A stretch of DNA of 64,000 nucleotides, taken from NCBI GenBank assembly GCA_047495785.1, contig JBLDXI010000060.1, positions 62,001 through 126,000 of the forward strand, given 5' to 3'. Shown here piece by piece: positions 55,880-64,000 of the stretch (its first letter is position 1; each line of letters begins with the position of its first letter). This DNA is from Lepidodermella squamata. Its lineage: Eukaryota > Gastrotricha. The position numbers and the translations under genes are program-made. The notes under the pieces were generated by a model. It did no database searches, was not told the DNA's origin, and saw nothing but the letters and a program-made list of their open reading frames with translations.

Positions 55880-57494
55880 ATGAGAGAGATAATTACGCTT
55901 GCGACACTTTCTCAGATGGTTAGGAATTTTCTCGTACTTTTAAGGAGGCTGGTCCTCTTCCTCATTTTTCTATCTGGCCTCTACCTATGCCTGGCGTTCA
56001 TGGCCCACAGCTATGGGACGAAAATATTACCTCATATCGACGTTGTAGATCGCTTTGTTCCTGAACTACCGATTCCTAATTTTCACGTTTTCGAAAAAGA
56101 AAAGCCGAAACCCCCACTGCCTGAGTACGCAATCGAAGGCTTGCGAATGCTTGCAAACACGCCTCAAAGAATGACCTACAGCCAATTCGACAAAAAATCC
56201 GTGGTTCACACTGGCGAGCAAGAGACCTTCCACAGATTACTCGTGAATCTATTCGACCCTCCAATGGAAAACTGGCTCGAAAATTTGAAGAATGAAAATC
56301 GAGGACTCAAGATTGGCGTAGTTGGAGAGTCAACTTCGAAGCACTTTGTAAGGTGATTTCATGTTGAGTTACAGGTTTTCATCTCAATCCTCATAACAGA
56401 GATACAATGGCTATGTCTGGATGGTGAGTGAATGGTTCAACAGGACACTGTACCAAATGGGCTTTGAAGTGACTATGGAGAACTGGGCGATCGGCGGCAC
56501 TGGTAGTGGGTTCTTCGCAATGTGTGGCGATGAGATGCTCGACTACACTCGATTCGACATCCTATTCGTTCAATTTTCGCTTCACGAAGAGACTGTCTAC
56601 GAATTCGAAACTCTGATACGAGAGATGAGGTGGCATAACCCTAAACTGCATGTCGTGGTCATTGATTTCGCGGATGTGAAAGCCCTCCTAAGACAGGCCG
56701 ATGTACCTCATCGCCGTGAAAATTTCGAAAATCATATCATCTCAGCGAAACGACTGAATGTTACCCTGATTGCGCTGCCAGAGCTTCTGTGTCCGCAAGA
56801 CACGTGTGTGAAGACTCAGGATCAGTTAGACCAGGCCTCGGATGTTGGGGATTACTACATCTCAAAAGACAACAATCATGCAGGTATGCCTGCAAATCAC
56901 TTGGTTGCCGAGAACATTATCGCTTACTTCAAAACGTCCATCAATCAATTGCTACAATCGAATGAATATCCGCCGCCAATGCCTCGAAGAGAGCCGGCAA
57001 AGAGATACTTTGACTGCAGCTTGTCTCACGAGGAAATGGAAAAGCGTACCCTGAACGATTTGATTGCGACGAGGAACGATGTAGATAGGGATGCCATCGA
57101 CTACGTGTCATGCTACGTTATTGACCATGAGGATTATTTGGAATTCGACCTCAGGAAATGGGAAAAGGGTCTTCGAACTTGTAAACTGCCGTTAATCGCG
57201 ATTTCCTACGGTGACGAGGACCCTGGCGAGGGACCTGAAAGTGGATATTTCGAAGTTAGCTATAAACTGAGACTCACAACAGGGCAGGAGTACTCCTCGT
57301 CTCGGAATCTAGAGATTAACCCACAATTTCCGTTCTACCATATCTCATTAGGAATGGACCCGGTCGACAATTTGCAAGAAGTTGCTTGCTTCAATACAAC
57401 TGACATTGCGTCGATGGTGGTGAAGGTTGGGAATTTTAACGAACAGGGATATCGAGTGGCCCTTTACTCTGTAACTGTTATTTTCGAGCTATGA
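55880..57494 (+). CDS. SGNH/GDSL-like hydrolase 3, membrane-anchored
   Basis: Exons 55880-56347 and 56400-57494; 52-bp intron, phase 0; 520 residues. The membrane anchor is LVLFLIFLSGLYLCLAFMA after a basic N-terminus; MVRNFLVLLRRL at 55919 is an alternative start. LFDPPMENWLENLKNE, VGESTSKHF, ENWAIGGTGSGFF, DILFVQFSLHEET and DNNHAGMPANH give a complete SGNH-like set. Cys: LLCPQDTC, YFDCSLSH, RTCKLPLIAISYG and VACFN. Only 40 bp from the stop of hydrolase 2, with CGACAG just before the ATG; the trio may be one operon. Its C-terminal domain repeats the Y-x-V-T-V-x-F-x ending of the sisters. Confidence 0.8.
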
Positions 57495-57911
57495 AGCTTG
57501 CAAAACACTGAGTGCCAATGATGTTCCTGTAGTAAAAAATTGCTTGTTTAATCTCATAGCGTGATCAATTTTGCAATTTACATATTGCACCCACGCATTG
57601 AACCTCTGATGCAAAATGCTTGAATTATATCAATTATTGCAAAATCGATCCTTGCGTTTGCTCTCACATTTTTTATTTGATCAGGGGATTCGCCCATTCA
57701 TACCGGTGATGGATGCCTGTAGATTACAGAGTTCGGTTACTTCAATCTCAAATATTTGAGAAATCGCTGTTTACACTGCAAAACTGCGCTTTGAGCTTAA
57801 TTGAATATTGGATTCCGTCAACCACGCTGGTGTCCATTTCGAGAGCTGCTGCATCAGTCGATTTGATCAATTCTAATTTTACTTTGATTCAAACTAAGAG
57901 AAAATCCTAGA
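57495..57911. other. Intergenic; copy of 60.78-61.05 kb
   Basis: From about 57650 the sequence (TTTATTTGATCAGG...CAAATATTTGAGA...TGTCCATTTCGAG) is repeated upstream of subunit 19. It marks the left edge of the duplicated two-gene block. No gene. Confidence 0.7.
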
Positions 57912-59115
57912 ATGATTTTTTGTTCAGTCCTATTTTTGATGAGTGTCACCGCAATCGTCTCAGACGATTCATTTATGCCATATGAAGCACAGCTGAAGCA
58001 AAATATGTCGGAGAAATGTGGCATTCTAACGAATGCGAGACCTGTCAAGCGTGGCAACGAAACGGTAGAGGTAAGTGTTGTATTCAATCTCATCCGTTTG
58101 CGGCAGCTTGATGAACCCGAGGAGCGACTTGACGTATTGTTGTCTCTGGCTCTGACCTACCAACACCCGTGTGTTAGCTGGAATCCTGCAGATTGGGGGG
58201 ACACTAAATCCTTTCGAGTCGATACGGCTGATACTTGGAAGCCACCAATATTTCTCCAGAATGCAGACGCTGAGACGTCGATGAAAGATCCGTATGAAAA
58301 GTCTGTTGGCGTTGCATTCTTAAATGACAGCCGTGTGGCAATGATAACCACTGTCAGTCTGTCTACATTCTGCTTGCTAGAGTAAGCCAAACATTTCAAA
58401 GTAGACAATACTTTTCTATCTCACTTTATTCAGCCTCGAAAAATTTCCATTCGACACTCAAAGGTGTTCCGTAATTTTGGAGTCAAACGATGACTCTGGA
58501 ACTCTGAAATTGTCACTGTATCCTGGTTTGTCCGGCATCACAGCCACGGATGATGCGCCGTTCATTTCACCTACAGCTGTTTGGACATTGGTCAATTTCA
58601 GCGTGGGTGAAAGAAGTGTAACGTACGATGCCTATTCAAGCTACGATTCCTTATACTTCAATCGTGTCTTCTTCGAAATCGAAATCACCCGCAAACCTGG
58701 CACTTACGTCATCAACATTTTCTTCCCCAGCTTCGCCTTATCAGCCCTTCTATTCGGATCAGTTTTCATCGAGCCTGATTCGCCCGACCGAGCAATGTTT
58801 TGCGTCACCTTGCTTCTCTCATTTTCTGTCCTGCAATCAAGCATTGTTGGCATGATCCCAGAGTCGAGTGTCATGCCCTACGCACTGCTATTCGTCACAG
58901 CTCAGCTATCAGCTGGAATCATTCTTACATTCTACACTCTCCTCGCTGTTTGCTTAGTAGCTAAGCCGTGGTTTCAACGCGAAGTGTTCGCTAAGGTCAA
59001 ATATTTACCAACAATGGAGGTGATCAGAGTTTTTGATGCGATTTTCTTTGGAGGTGGCGGGTTGATGCTGTTCGCCATCGATTTATACATTTTCGGTCGA
59101 ATGATTTCGAAGTGA
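57912..59115 (+). CDS. Cys-loop ligand-gated ion channel subunit 17 (subfamily C2)
   Basis: Exons 57912-58381 and 58434-59115; 52-bp intron; 383 residues. Signal peptide MIFCSVLFLMSVTAIVS. EAQLKQNMSEKCGILTNARPV, HPCVSWNPADWGD, TWKPPIFLQNADAE, Cys loop CLLDLEKFPFDTQRC, LESNDDSG instead of ESW. M1 TYVINIFFPSFALSALLFGSVFI. SPDRAMFCVTLLLSFSVLQ, SSIVGMIPESSVMPY: Leu 9' is kept but 20' is Gly, with Glu one turn later. The loop between M3 and M4 is about 28 residues. From 58740 to the stop it is nearly identical to subunit 19. Confidence 0.93.
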
Positions 59116-59248
59116 ACATGCAGATAATTTTTTCATCGTTTTTAATTAATCTGACTGGAAAATATGAAAAATAAACATCGCTGTGAATTCATTTCCCCAC
59201 TAAAGCATTCCTGGCGCTAGGCCATGCACTGATTCAATAGAAGAAAAT

Positions 59249-59990
59249 TTGTTACTTGAGTTCTTACTTCTTAACCTAATTTCGGTCATAGCTGCTCAAA
59301 ACTCGACGTACATTCCCTATGGCGAGCAATTGAAAAGCTATTTTGCTGACAAGTGTAGCATTCTGTCGAGCGCGCGCCCGGTGATAAACGGCAATGATAC
59401 CATCGAAGCAGTGAAGGAAGTAGGATTTTCGCTGAAAGGGGGATATCCAAAAAAATTGCAAAAAAAATAGCAAAATAAAATAGCTAGAATATGTATGAAA
59501 ATCGATGTTTTCTATAACGAAAATTGCGTATTTGTGGACTTGGACAATCTATCTACGATCACCTGTAAAGAAGGGGGGATGTTCCCTTTTCTTGGGGGCG
59601 CAACATTTCGCGAAGAGGGGGTAAACCCCCTCAACCCTCCCGCTACTTCCTACACTGCATCGAAGTGCAATTTGTTTTCAACCCGATGAGGCCCAGGGAG
59701 TTGGATGAGGTCGAGGAGAGGATAGACATCCTCATGTGTCTGATTTTCGGATACCAGCACCCATGCGTGAAGTGGAACCCCGGCGATTGGGGCTGGACTC
59801 GGGAATTCAGAATCAATCCAGCTGATACTTGGAAACCGTCAGTCTATCTGTTAAACGGCGATGCCTCTGTATCACTGCGGGACGCCATTTATGACGCTGT
59901 TGGCTTCAGTTTCAGATTTAATGGCGACGCCCATCTATCCACAACAATTAGCTTTTCTACATTCTGTTTGCTGGAGTGTGAGTTTGAAAT
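59249..59990 (+). pseudogene. Receptor 18 (subfamily C2) exon 1 only, split by a MITE
   Basis: It is homologous to exon 1 of subunit 20 (GEQLKSYFADKCSILSSARPV, then HPCVKWNPGDWGW, TWKPSVYLLNGDAS). The ATG is lost (TTG at 59249). A 249-bp MITE sits at codon 57 or so. The exon-1 donor is GTGTGAG, and a second MITE (60033-60773) lies where the intron should be. No exon 2 follows. Clearly dead. Confidence 0.9.
59409..59657. mobile_element. hAT-like MITE, 249 bp
   Basis: Ends CAGTGAAGGAAGTAGGA and CTACTTCCTACACTG form imperfect inverted repeats starting CAGTG. They are flanked by an exact 8-bp duplication CATCGAAG at 59401-59408 and 59658-59665. Removing element and one duplicate restores collinearity with subunit 20. 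No coding capacity. Confidence 0.9.
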
Positions 59991-60032
59991 GAATTCTCCA
60001 TCAACCCAATTTCATTTTTATTGGCATTTTAA

Positions 60033-60773
60033 CCCTTTCACGGCGGGAAGGACGATTTCGGAATTTCGACTTTGTAAATTCACAGAAATTTGAATTTGAT
60101 AAATTATTGATCGCCCTTTTGAGGAATATTGCTTTTCGATGTTAGCTACAAGGTGTTGAGACCAGGACACCGTTATCTTGCATGGTCAGGACATACTAGC
60201 AATTTGAAAATTTGAAATCTCATGGGTTCCTGAGTATTTATTGATCCAACAAAAAATACCACCGTGTCCGCCATAGTCTCATTGACCTCTGTGTAAATTT
60301 TGTTGAGTTGGAAATTAAAAATGACGACGCTATTGAAATTTAATCAAACCGGCCGAAATCGTCCTATCCGCCTGGACTTATACAGGCGGAGTGCTTGATT
60401 TTTTTGCTCTAAAACAGCTGCGCGTGAAAAATATGAAAAAGCTGAATACTGATTTCAACACTGATTTTGATACTGGTTTTAACGGGTTCCTTTTGATAAT
60501 GTCAGTAGGGGGAATCGTTAGGGACTTACACGAGAGCAATTTTGAGTCTGAAAATCTAATGTTCAAAGCATCTAAGACAGAAGCTAGGGTGTTTGAAAAA
60601 TCTGCTGAAATCAGCTGGGCGGATAGGACGATTTCGGCCAGTTTTTGTACAGCCTTAACGGTGATAGATAGAGATAAACGGGTTTCAAAATTGTGATCAG
60701 GGCCCTCTAAAACCCCTAGAACTGGTGTCAAATATTTTTTCTACCAGAGATAACTAATTCCGCCATGAAAGGG
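60033..60773. mobile_element. piggyBac-like MITE, 741 bp
   Basis: Bounded by TTAA at 60029-60032 and 60774-60777, with ends CCCTTTCACGGCGG and CCGCCATGAAAGGG (13 of 14 paired). An internal copy of GGACGATTTCGGC near the right end mirrors the left end. It is longer than and different from the TTAA element at 25889. Its first 214 bases recur exactly inside the intron of subunit 20 (62907-63120). Confidence 0.88.
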
Positions 60774-60777
60774 TTAA

Positions 60778-61049
60778 ACGCTGCGTTTGCTCTCTCATCA
60801 TTTTTTATTTGATCAGGTGATTCACCCATTCATGCCGGTGATGTATACACATGGCTGTAGATTACAGAGTTCGCCGACTTCAATCTCAAATATTTGAGAG
60901 ATCGCTCAGTTTACATTGCAGAATTGCGCTCAGAGCTTAATTGAATTTTGGATTGATCTAACCACGCTGATGTCCATTTCGAGCTGTTTCATTCATTTTG
61001 ATAATTTGAAATCTTTCACTTGGTTTGAAACGGACGAAAACCCAACATA
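60778..61049. other. Upstream region of subunit 19, copy of 57.65-57.91 kb
   Basis: See 57495-57911. The MITE at 60033 ends exactly where this copy begins. No gene. Confidence 0.7.
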
Positions 61050-62247
61050 ATGATTTTGTATTCACTTTTATTGCTGACGAGTGCCACAGGGATCTTTTCG
61101 GACGATTCATTTGTGCCATATGAAGCACAGCTGAATCAGAACTTATCTGATAAATGTGGATTTCCAACAAAGGCGAGGCCTGTGAAACGTGGCACTGATA
61201 CGGTGAAGCTAAGTATTATATTCAATCCCATCCGTATGCGGCAGCTCGACGAACGCGAGGAGCGGCTTGACATATTGCTCGCTTTTATTATTAATTATCA
61301 ACACCCGTGTGTGAGTTGGAACCCCCAAGATTGGGGAGACACTCGATTGTTTCGAGTTGATACGGCTGACACTTGGAAACCACCATTATTTCTCCAGAAT
61401 GCAGATTCCGAGACGTCGATGAAAGATCCGTATGAAAAGTCTACTGGCGTCAATTTCGCGGACACCGGCTTAGTGTCAATGGTTACCACTGTCAGTGTGT
61501 CTACATTCTGCTTGCTAGAGTAAGCTAAAACATGTTTATTGACGTTCTTCCTCCGCCTCTATTTTATCCAGCCTCGAGAAATTTCCTTTTGACACTCAAA
61601 AGTGCCCAGTAATTTTGGAGTCCAACGAAGACTCTAACTTGACCAGATTAACTCTGTATGCAAATCTTTCTGGCATCACAGCCACAGAAGATGCGCCGTT
61701 TATTTCGCCAACGGCTGTTTGGGAATTGGTCAGTTTCAGCTTGGGTGAAAGAAGTGTAACGTACGCTGCGTATGGAGACGCTGTTTCGTTCAGTCGTGTA
61801 TTTTTTGAAATCGAAATCAGCCGCAAGCCCAGCTCTTTCGTCGTCAACATTTTCTTCCCCAGCTTCGCCTTATCAGCCCTGCTATTTGGATCAGTTTTCA
61901 TCGAGCCTGGTTCGCCCGACCGAGCAATGTTTTGCGTCACCTTGCTTCTCTCATTTTCTGTCCTGCAATCAAGCATTGTTGGCATGATCCCAGAGTCGAG
62001 TGTCATGCCCTACGCTTTGCTATTCGTCGCAGCTCAGCTATCAGCTGGAATCATTCTTACATTCTACACTCTCCTCGCTGTTTGCTTGGTATCTAAGCCG
62101 TGGTTTCAACGCGAGGTGTTCGCCAAGGTCAAATATTTACCAACAATGGAGGTGATCAGAGTTTTTGATGCGATTTTCTATGGAGGTGGCGGGTTGATGC
62201 TGTTCGCCATCGATTTATACATTTTCGGTCGAATGGTCTCGAAGTGA
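61050..62247 (+). CDS. Cys-loop ligand-gated ion channel subunit 19 (subfamily C2)
   Basis: Exons 61050-61519 and 61572-62247; 52-bp intron; 381 residues. Signal peptide MILYSLLLLTSATGIFS. EAQLNQNLSDKCGFPTKARPV, HPCVSWNPQDWGD, TWKPPLFLQNADSE, Cys loop CLLDLEKFPFDTQKC, LESNEDSN for ESW. GSPDRAMFCVTLLLSFSVLQ, SSIVGMIPESSVMPY (Leu 9', Gly 20'). It differs from subunit 17 mainly in the extracellular half. M1-M4 are almost identical at the DNA level, which suggests either a recent copy with ECD divergence or gene conversion of the channel domain. Confidence 0.93.
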
Positions 62248-62379
62248 ACATGCTGATAAATTATTTCATTGTTTTTAATTAATCTGACTGGAAAATATGA
62301 AAAATAAACATCGCTGTGAATTCATTTCCTCTATAGAGCATTCCTGGCGCTAGGCCATGCACTGATTCAATAAAGGAAA

Positions 62380-63897
62380 ATGCTACTTCAACTCTTACTT
62401 CTTAACCTCGTTTCGGCCGTAACCGCGCAAAATTTGTCGTACGTTCCGTATGGCGAGCAATTAAAAAGCTATTTCGCTGACAAGTGTAGCATTCTGTCGA
62501 GCGCTCGCCCGGTGATAAACGGCAATGATACCATCGAAGTGCAATTTGTATTCAATCCGATGAGGCTCAGGGAGTTGAATGAGGTCGAGGAGAGGATAGA
62601 CATCCTCATGTGTCTGATTTACGGATATCAGCACCCATGCGTAAAGTGGAACCCCGGCGATTGGGGCTGGACTCGGGAATTCAGAATTGATGCAGCCGAG
62701 ACTTGGAAACCGTCAGTCTACTTGATAAACGGTGATGCCTCTGTCTCGCTGCGGGACGCCATTGATGACGCCGTTGGATACAGTTTCAGATTTAATGGCG
62801 ACGCCCATCTATCCACAACAATTAGCTTTTCTACATTCTGTTTGCTGGAGTGTGAGTTTGAAATGAATTCTCCATCAACCCAATTTCATTTTTATTGGCA
62901 TTTTAACCCTTTCACGGCGGGAAGGACGATTTCGGAATTTCGACTTTGTAAATTCACAGAAATTTGAATTTGATAAATTATTGATCGCCCTTTTGAGGAA
63001 TATTGCTTTTCGATGTTAGCTACAAGGTGTTGAGACCAGGACACCGTTATCTTGCATGGTCAGGACATACTAGCAATTTGAAAATTTGAAATCTCATGGG
63101 TTCCTGAGTATTTATTGATCGCCACCTATTTATCCACAACAGCAAGCTTTTCTACATTCTGTTTGCTGGAGTGAGTTTGAAATGAATTATCCCTTAGCCT
63201 AATTCAATTAATTTCAACCTAAAGCTTGACAAAATTCCCATTCGACACTCAAACATGCTCGATGATCTTCGAGTCGTTCGATAGCAATACAATTCAGCGG
63301 CTTAGGTTGCTGGAGTCAGCCTCTGGGATAACTGATTCAAAGGAGACGCCCTTCATCTCCCAAACATCTGTGTGGTCACTCGTTGGATTCACCCTTAACA
63401 ATTCCTCAGTCCGTTACGACTACATCCCAGGAAAAATGTTTGATCGAGTGTCTTTTCAAGTCATAGTCAGGCGTAAACCGGAATCGTATCTAATCAATAT
63501 CTTTTACCCTTCATTCGCGCTCTCAGGCCTGTTGTTTGGCTCGGCTTTGATCGCCCCAGATTCACCCGATCGAGCAACATTTTGCGTGACTCTGTTACTT
63601 GCTTTTTCTGTGCTTCAATCGAGTATTGTTGAGATGATCCCGAAATCTAGTGTCATTCCGTATGCTTTGGTATTTGTCACAGCTCAGCTTTCAGCTGGGA
63701 TACTCCTCACATTCTACTCACTTGCTACAGTTTGTATTGCGAGCCAGTCGAAGTTTAAGCGGAGAGTATTTAAGAATCGAAAATATTTGAATAGTGTGAC
63801 TCTGATAAGATTCATCGATTTAGTTGTCTTTTCAACAGGTGCCTTTTTGCTATTGTGGATTGATTGCTACGTTCTTGCACGAATGATGTGTAATTAA
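62380..63897 (+). CDS. Cys-loop ligand-gated ion channel subunit 20 (subfamily C2), long chimeric intron
   Basis: Exons 62380-62849 and 63225-63897; 375-bp intron; 380 residues. Signal peptide MLLQLLLLNLVSAVTA. GEQLKSYFADKCSILSSARPV, HPCVKWNPGDWGW, TWKPSVYLINGDAS, Cys loop CLLDLDKFPFDTQTC, FESFDSNT. M1 SYLINIFYPSFALSGLLFGSALI. SPDRATFCVTLLLAFSVLQ, SSIVEMIPKSSVIPY (Leu 9', Glu 20'). The intron, seven times normal length, starts with GTGTGAG and holds 214 bases of the MITE at 60033, followed by a second copy of the exon-1 3' end (63121-63175) with a normal GTGAGT donor. Using the first donor keeps the frame. Confidence 0.9.
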
Positions 63898-64000
63898 TTT
63901 TTCTTTGCTGAAATTTGGCTGCCTTTCCAGGGCTGAGATGGATTTTCTACATTATACATGGTTGTCGAGGCGGGTTTTTTTTTTAAATAAATCAATCTGA
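63898..64000. other. Right window edge
   Basis: 3' flank of subunit 20; an AATAAA occurs at 63986. No gene begins before the edge. Confidence 0.5.

Noticed and set aside
1-64000. tRNA, rRNA or other structural RNA genes
   Set aside because: No stretch with a convincing cloverleaf, internal A/B boxes or rRNA signature was seen by eye; a covariance-model search would be needed to exclude them.

Overview
The window is nuclear DNA of a small-genome metazoan. Genes are dense and split by very short GT-AG introns, mostly 49-60 bp. It carries a large family of Cys-loop ligand-gated ion channels and several animal-type transposons. Some neighbouring genes on one strand are only 40-120 bp apart, which fits operons and spliced-leader trans-splicing (larvacean, nematode or rotifer-like). 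The species cannot be fixed from the sequence alone.

1-21 kb is accessory DNA. A truncated Helitron (PIF1-type helicase, minus strand) runs off the left edge. It is followed by about 5 kb without genes that holds two arrays of tiny CTGTAC...GTACAG hairpins with a 26-28 bp period. From 6.9 to 17.3 kb (minus strand) lies a gene for a secreted or surface protein with two sushi-like modules, a laminin-G-like region, a Ser/Thr-rich stretch and a SEA-like domain. Its last coding exon is split by a 7,338 bp DNA transposon (7878-15215) with 12-bp terminal inverted repeats and a 4-bp GTAC target duplication. The transposon carries three spliced genes: a CACTA/CMC-type transposase, a BEN-like protein and a small acidic protein. 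It also has TAGGCCT-rich subterminal repeats. A paralogue of the split gene lies directly upstream (18.6-20.8 kb) and has an in-frame stop.

21.7-50.9 kb and 57.9-63.9 kb hold the main feature, a same-strand tandem array of two-exon Cys-loop receptor genes. I count 13 intact genes, 5 with frameshifts or stops, and 4 relics. Each gene encodes a signal peptide, an extracellular domain with an extra conserved Cys pair, a canonical 13-residue Cys loop cut by a phase-2 intron, M1-M4, and a very short M3-M4 loop. Four sequence subfamilies sit in blocks, showing repeated local duplication. The 57.6-60.2 and 60.8-63.2 kb segments are a recent duplication of a two-gene block. A LINE, a LINE remnant, two hAT-like MITEs and two TTAA-flanked piggyBac-like MITEs are scattered in and near the array and mark several breakpoints.

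51.0-57.5 kb separates the two parts of the array. It holds a type I membrane protein with a PPxY tail motif (minus strand) and three tandem SGNH/GDSL-like hydrolase genes (plus strand).
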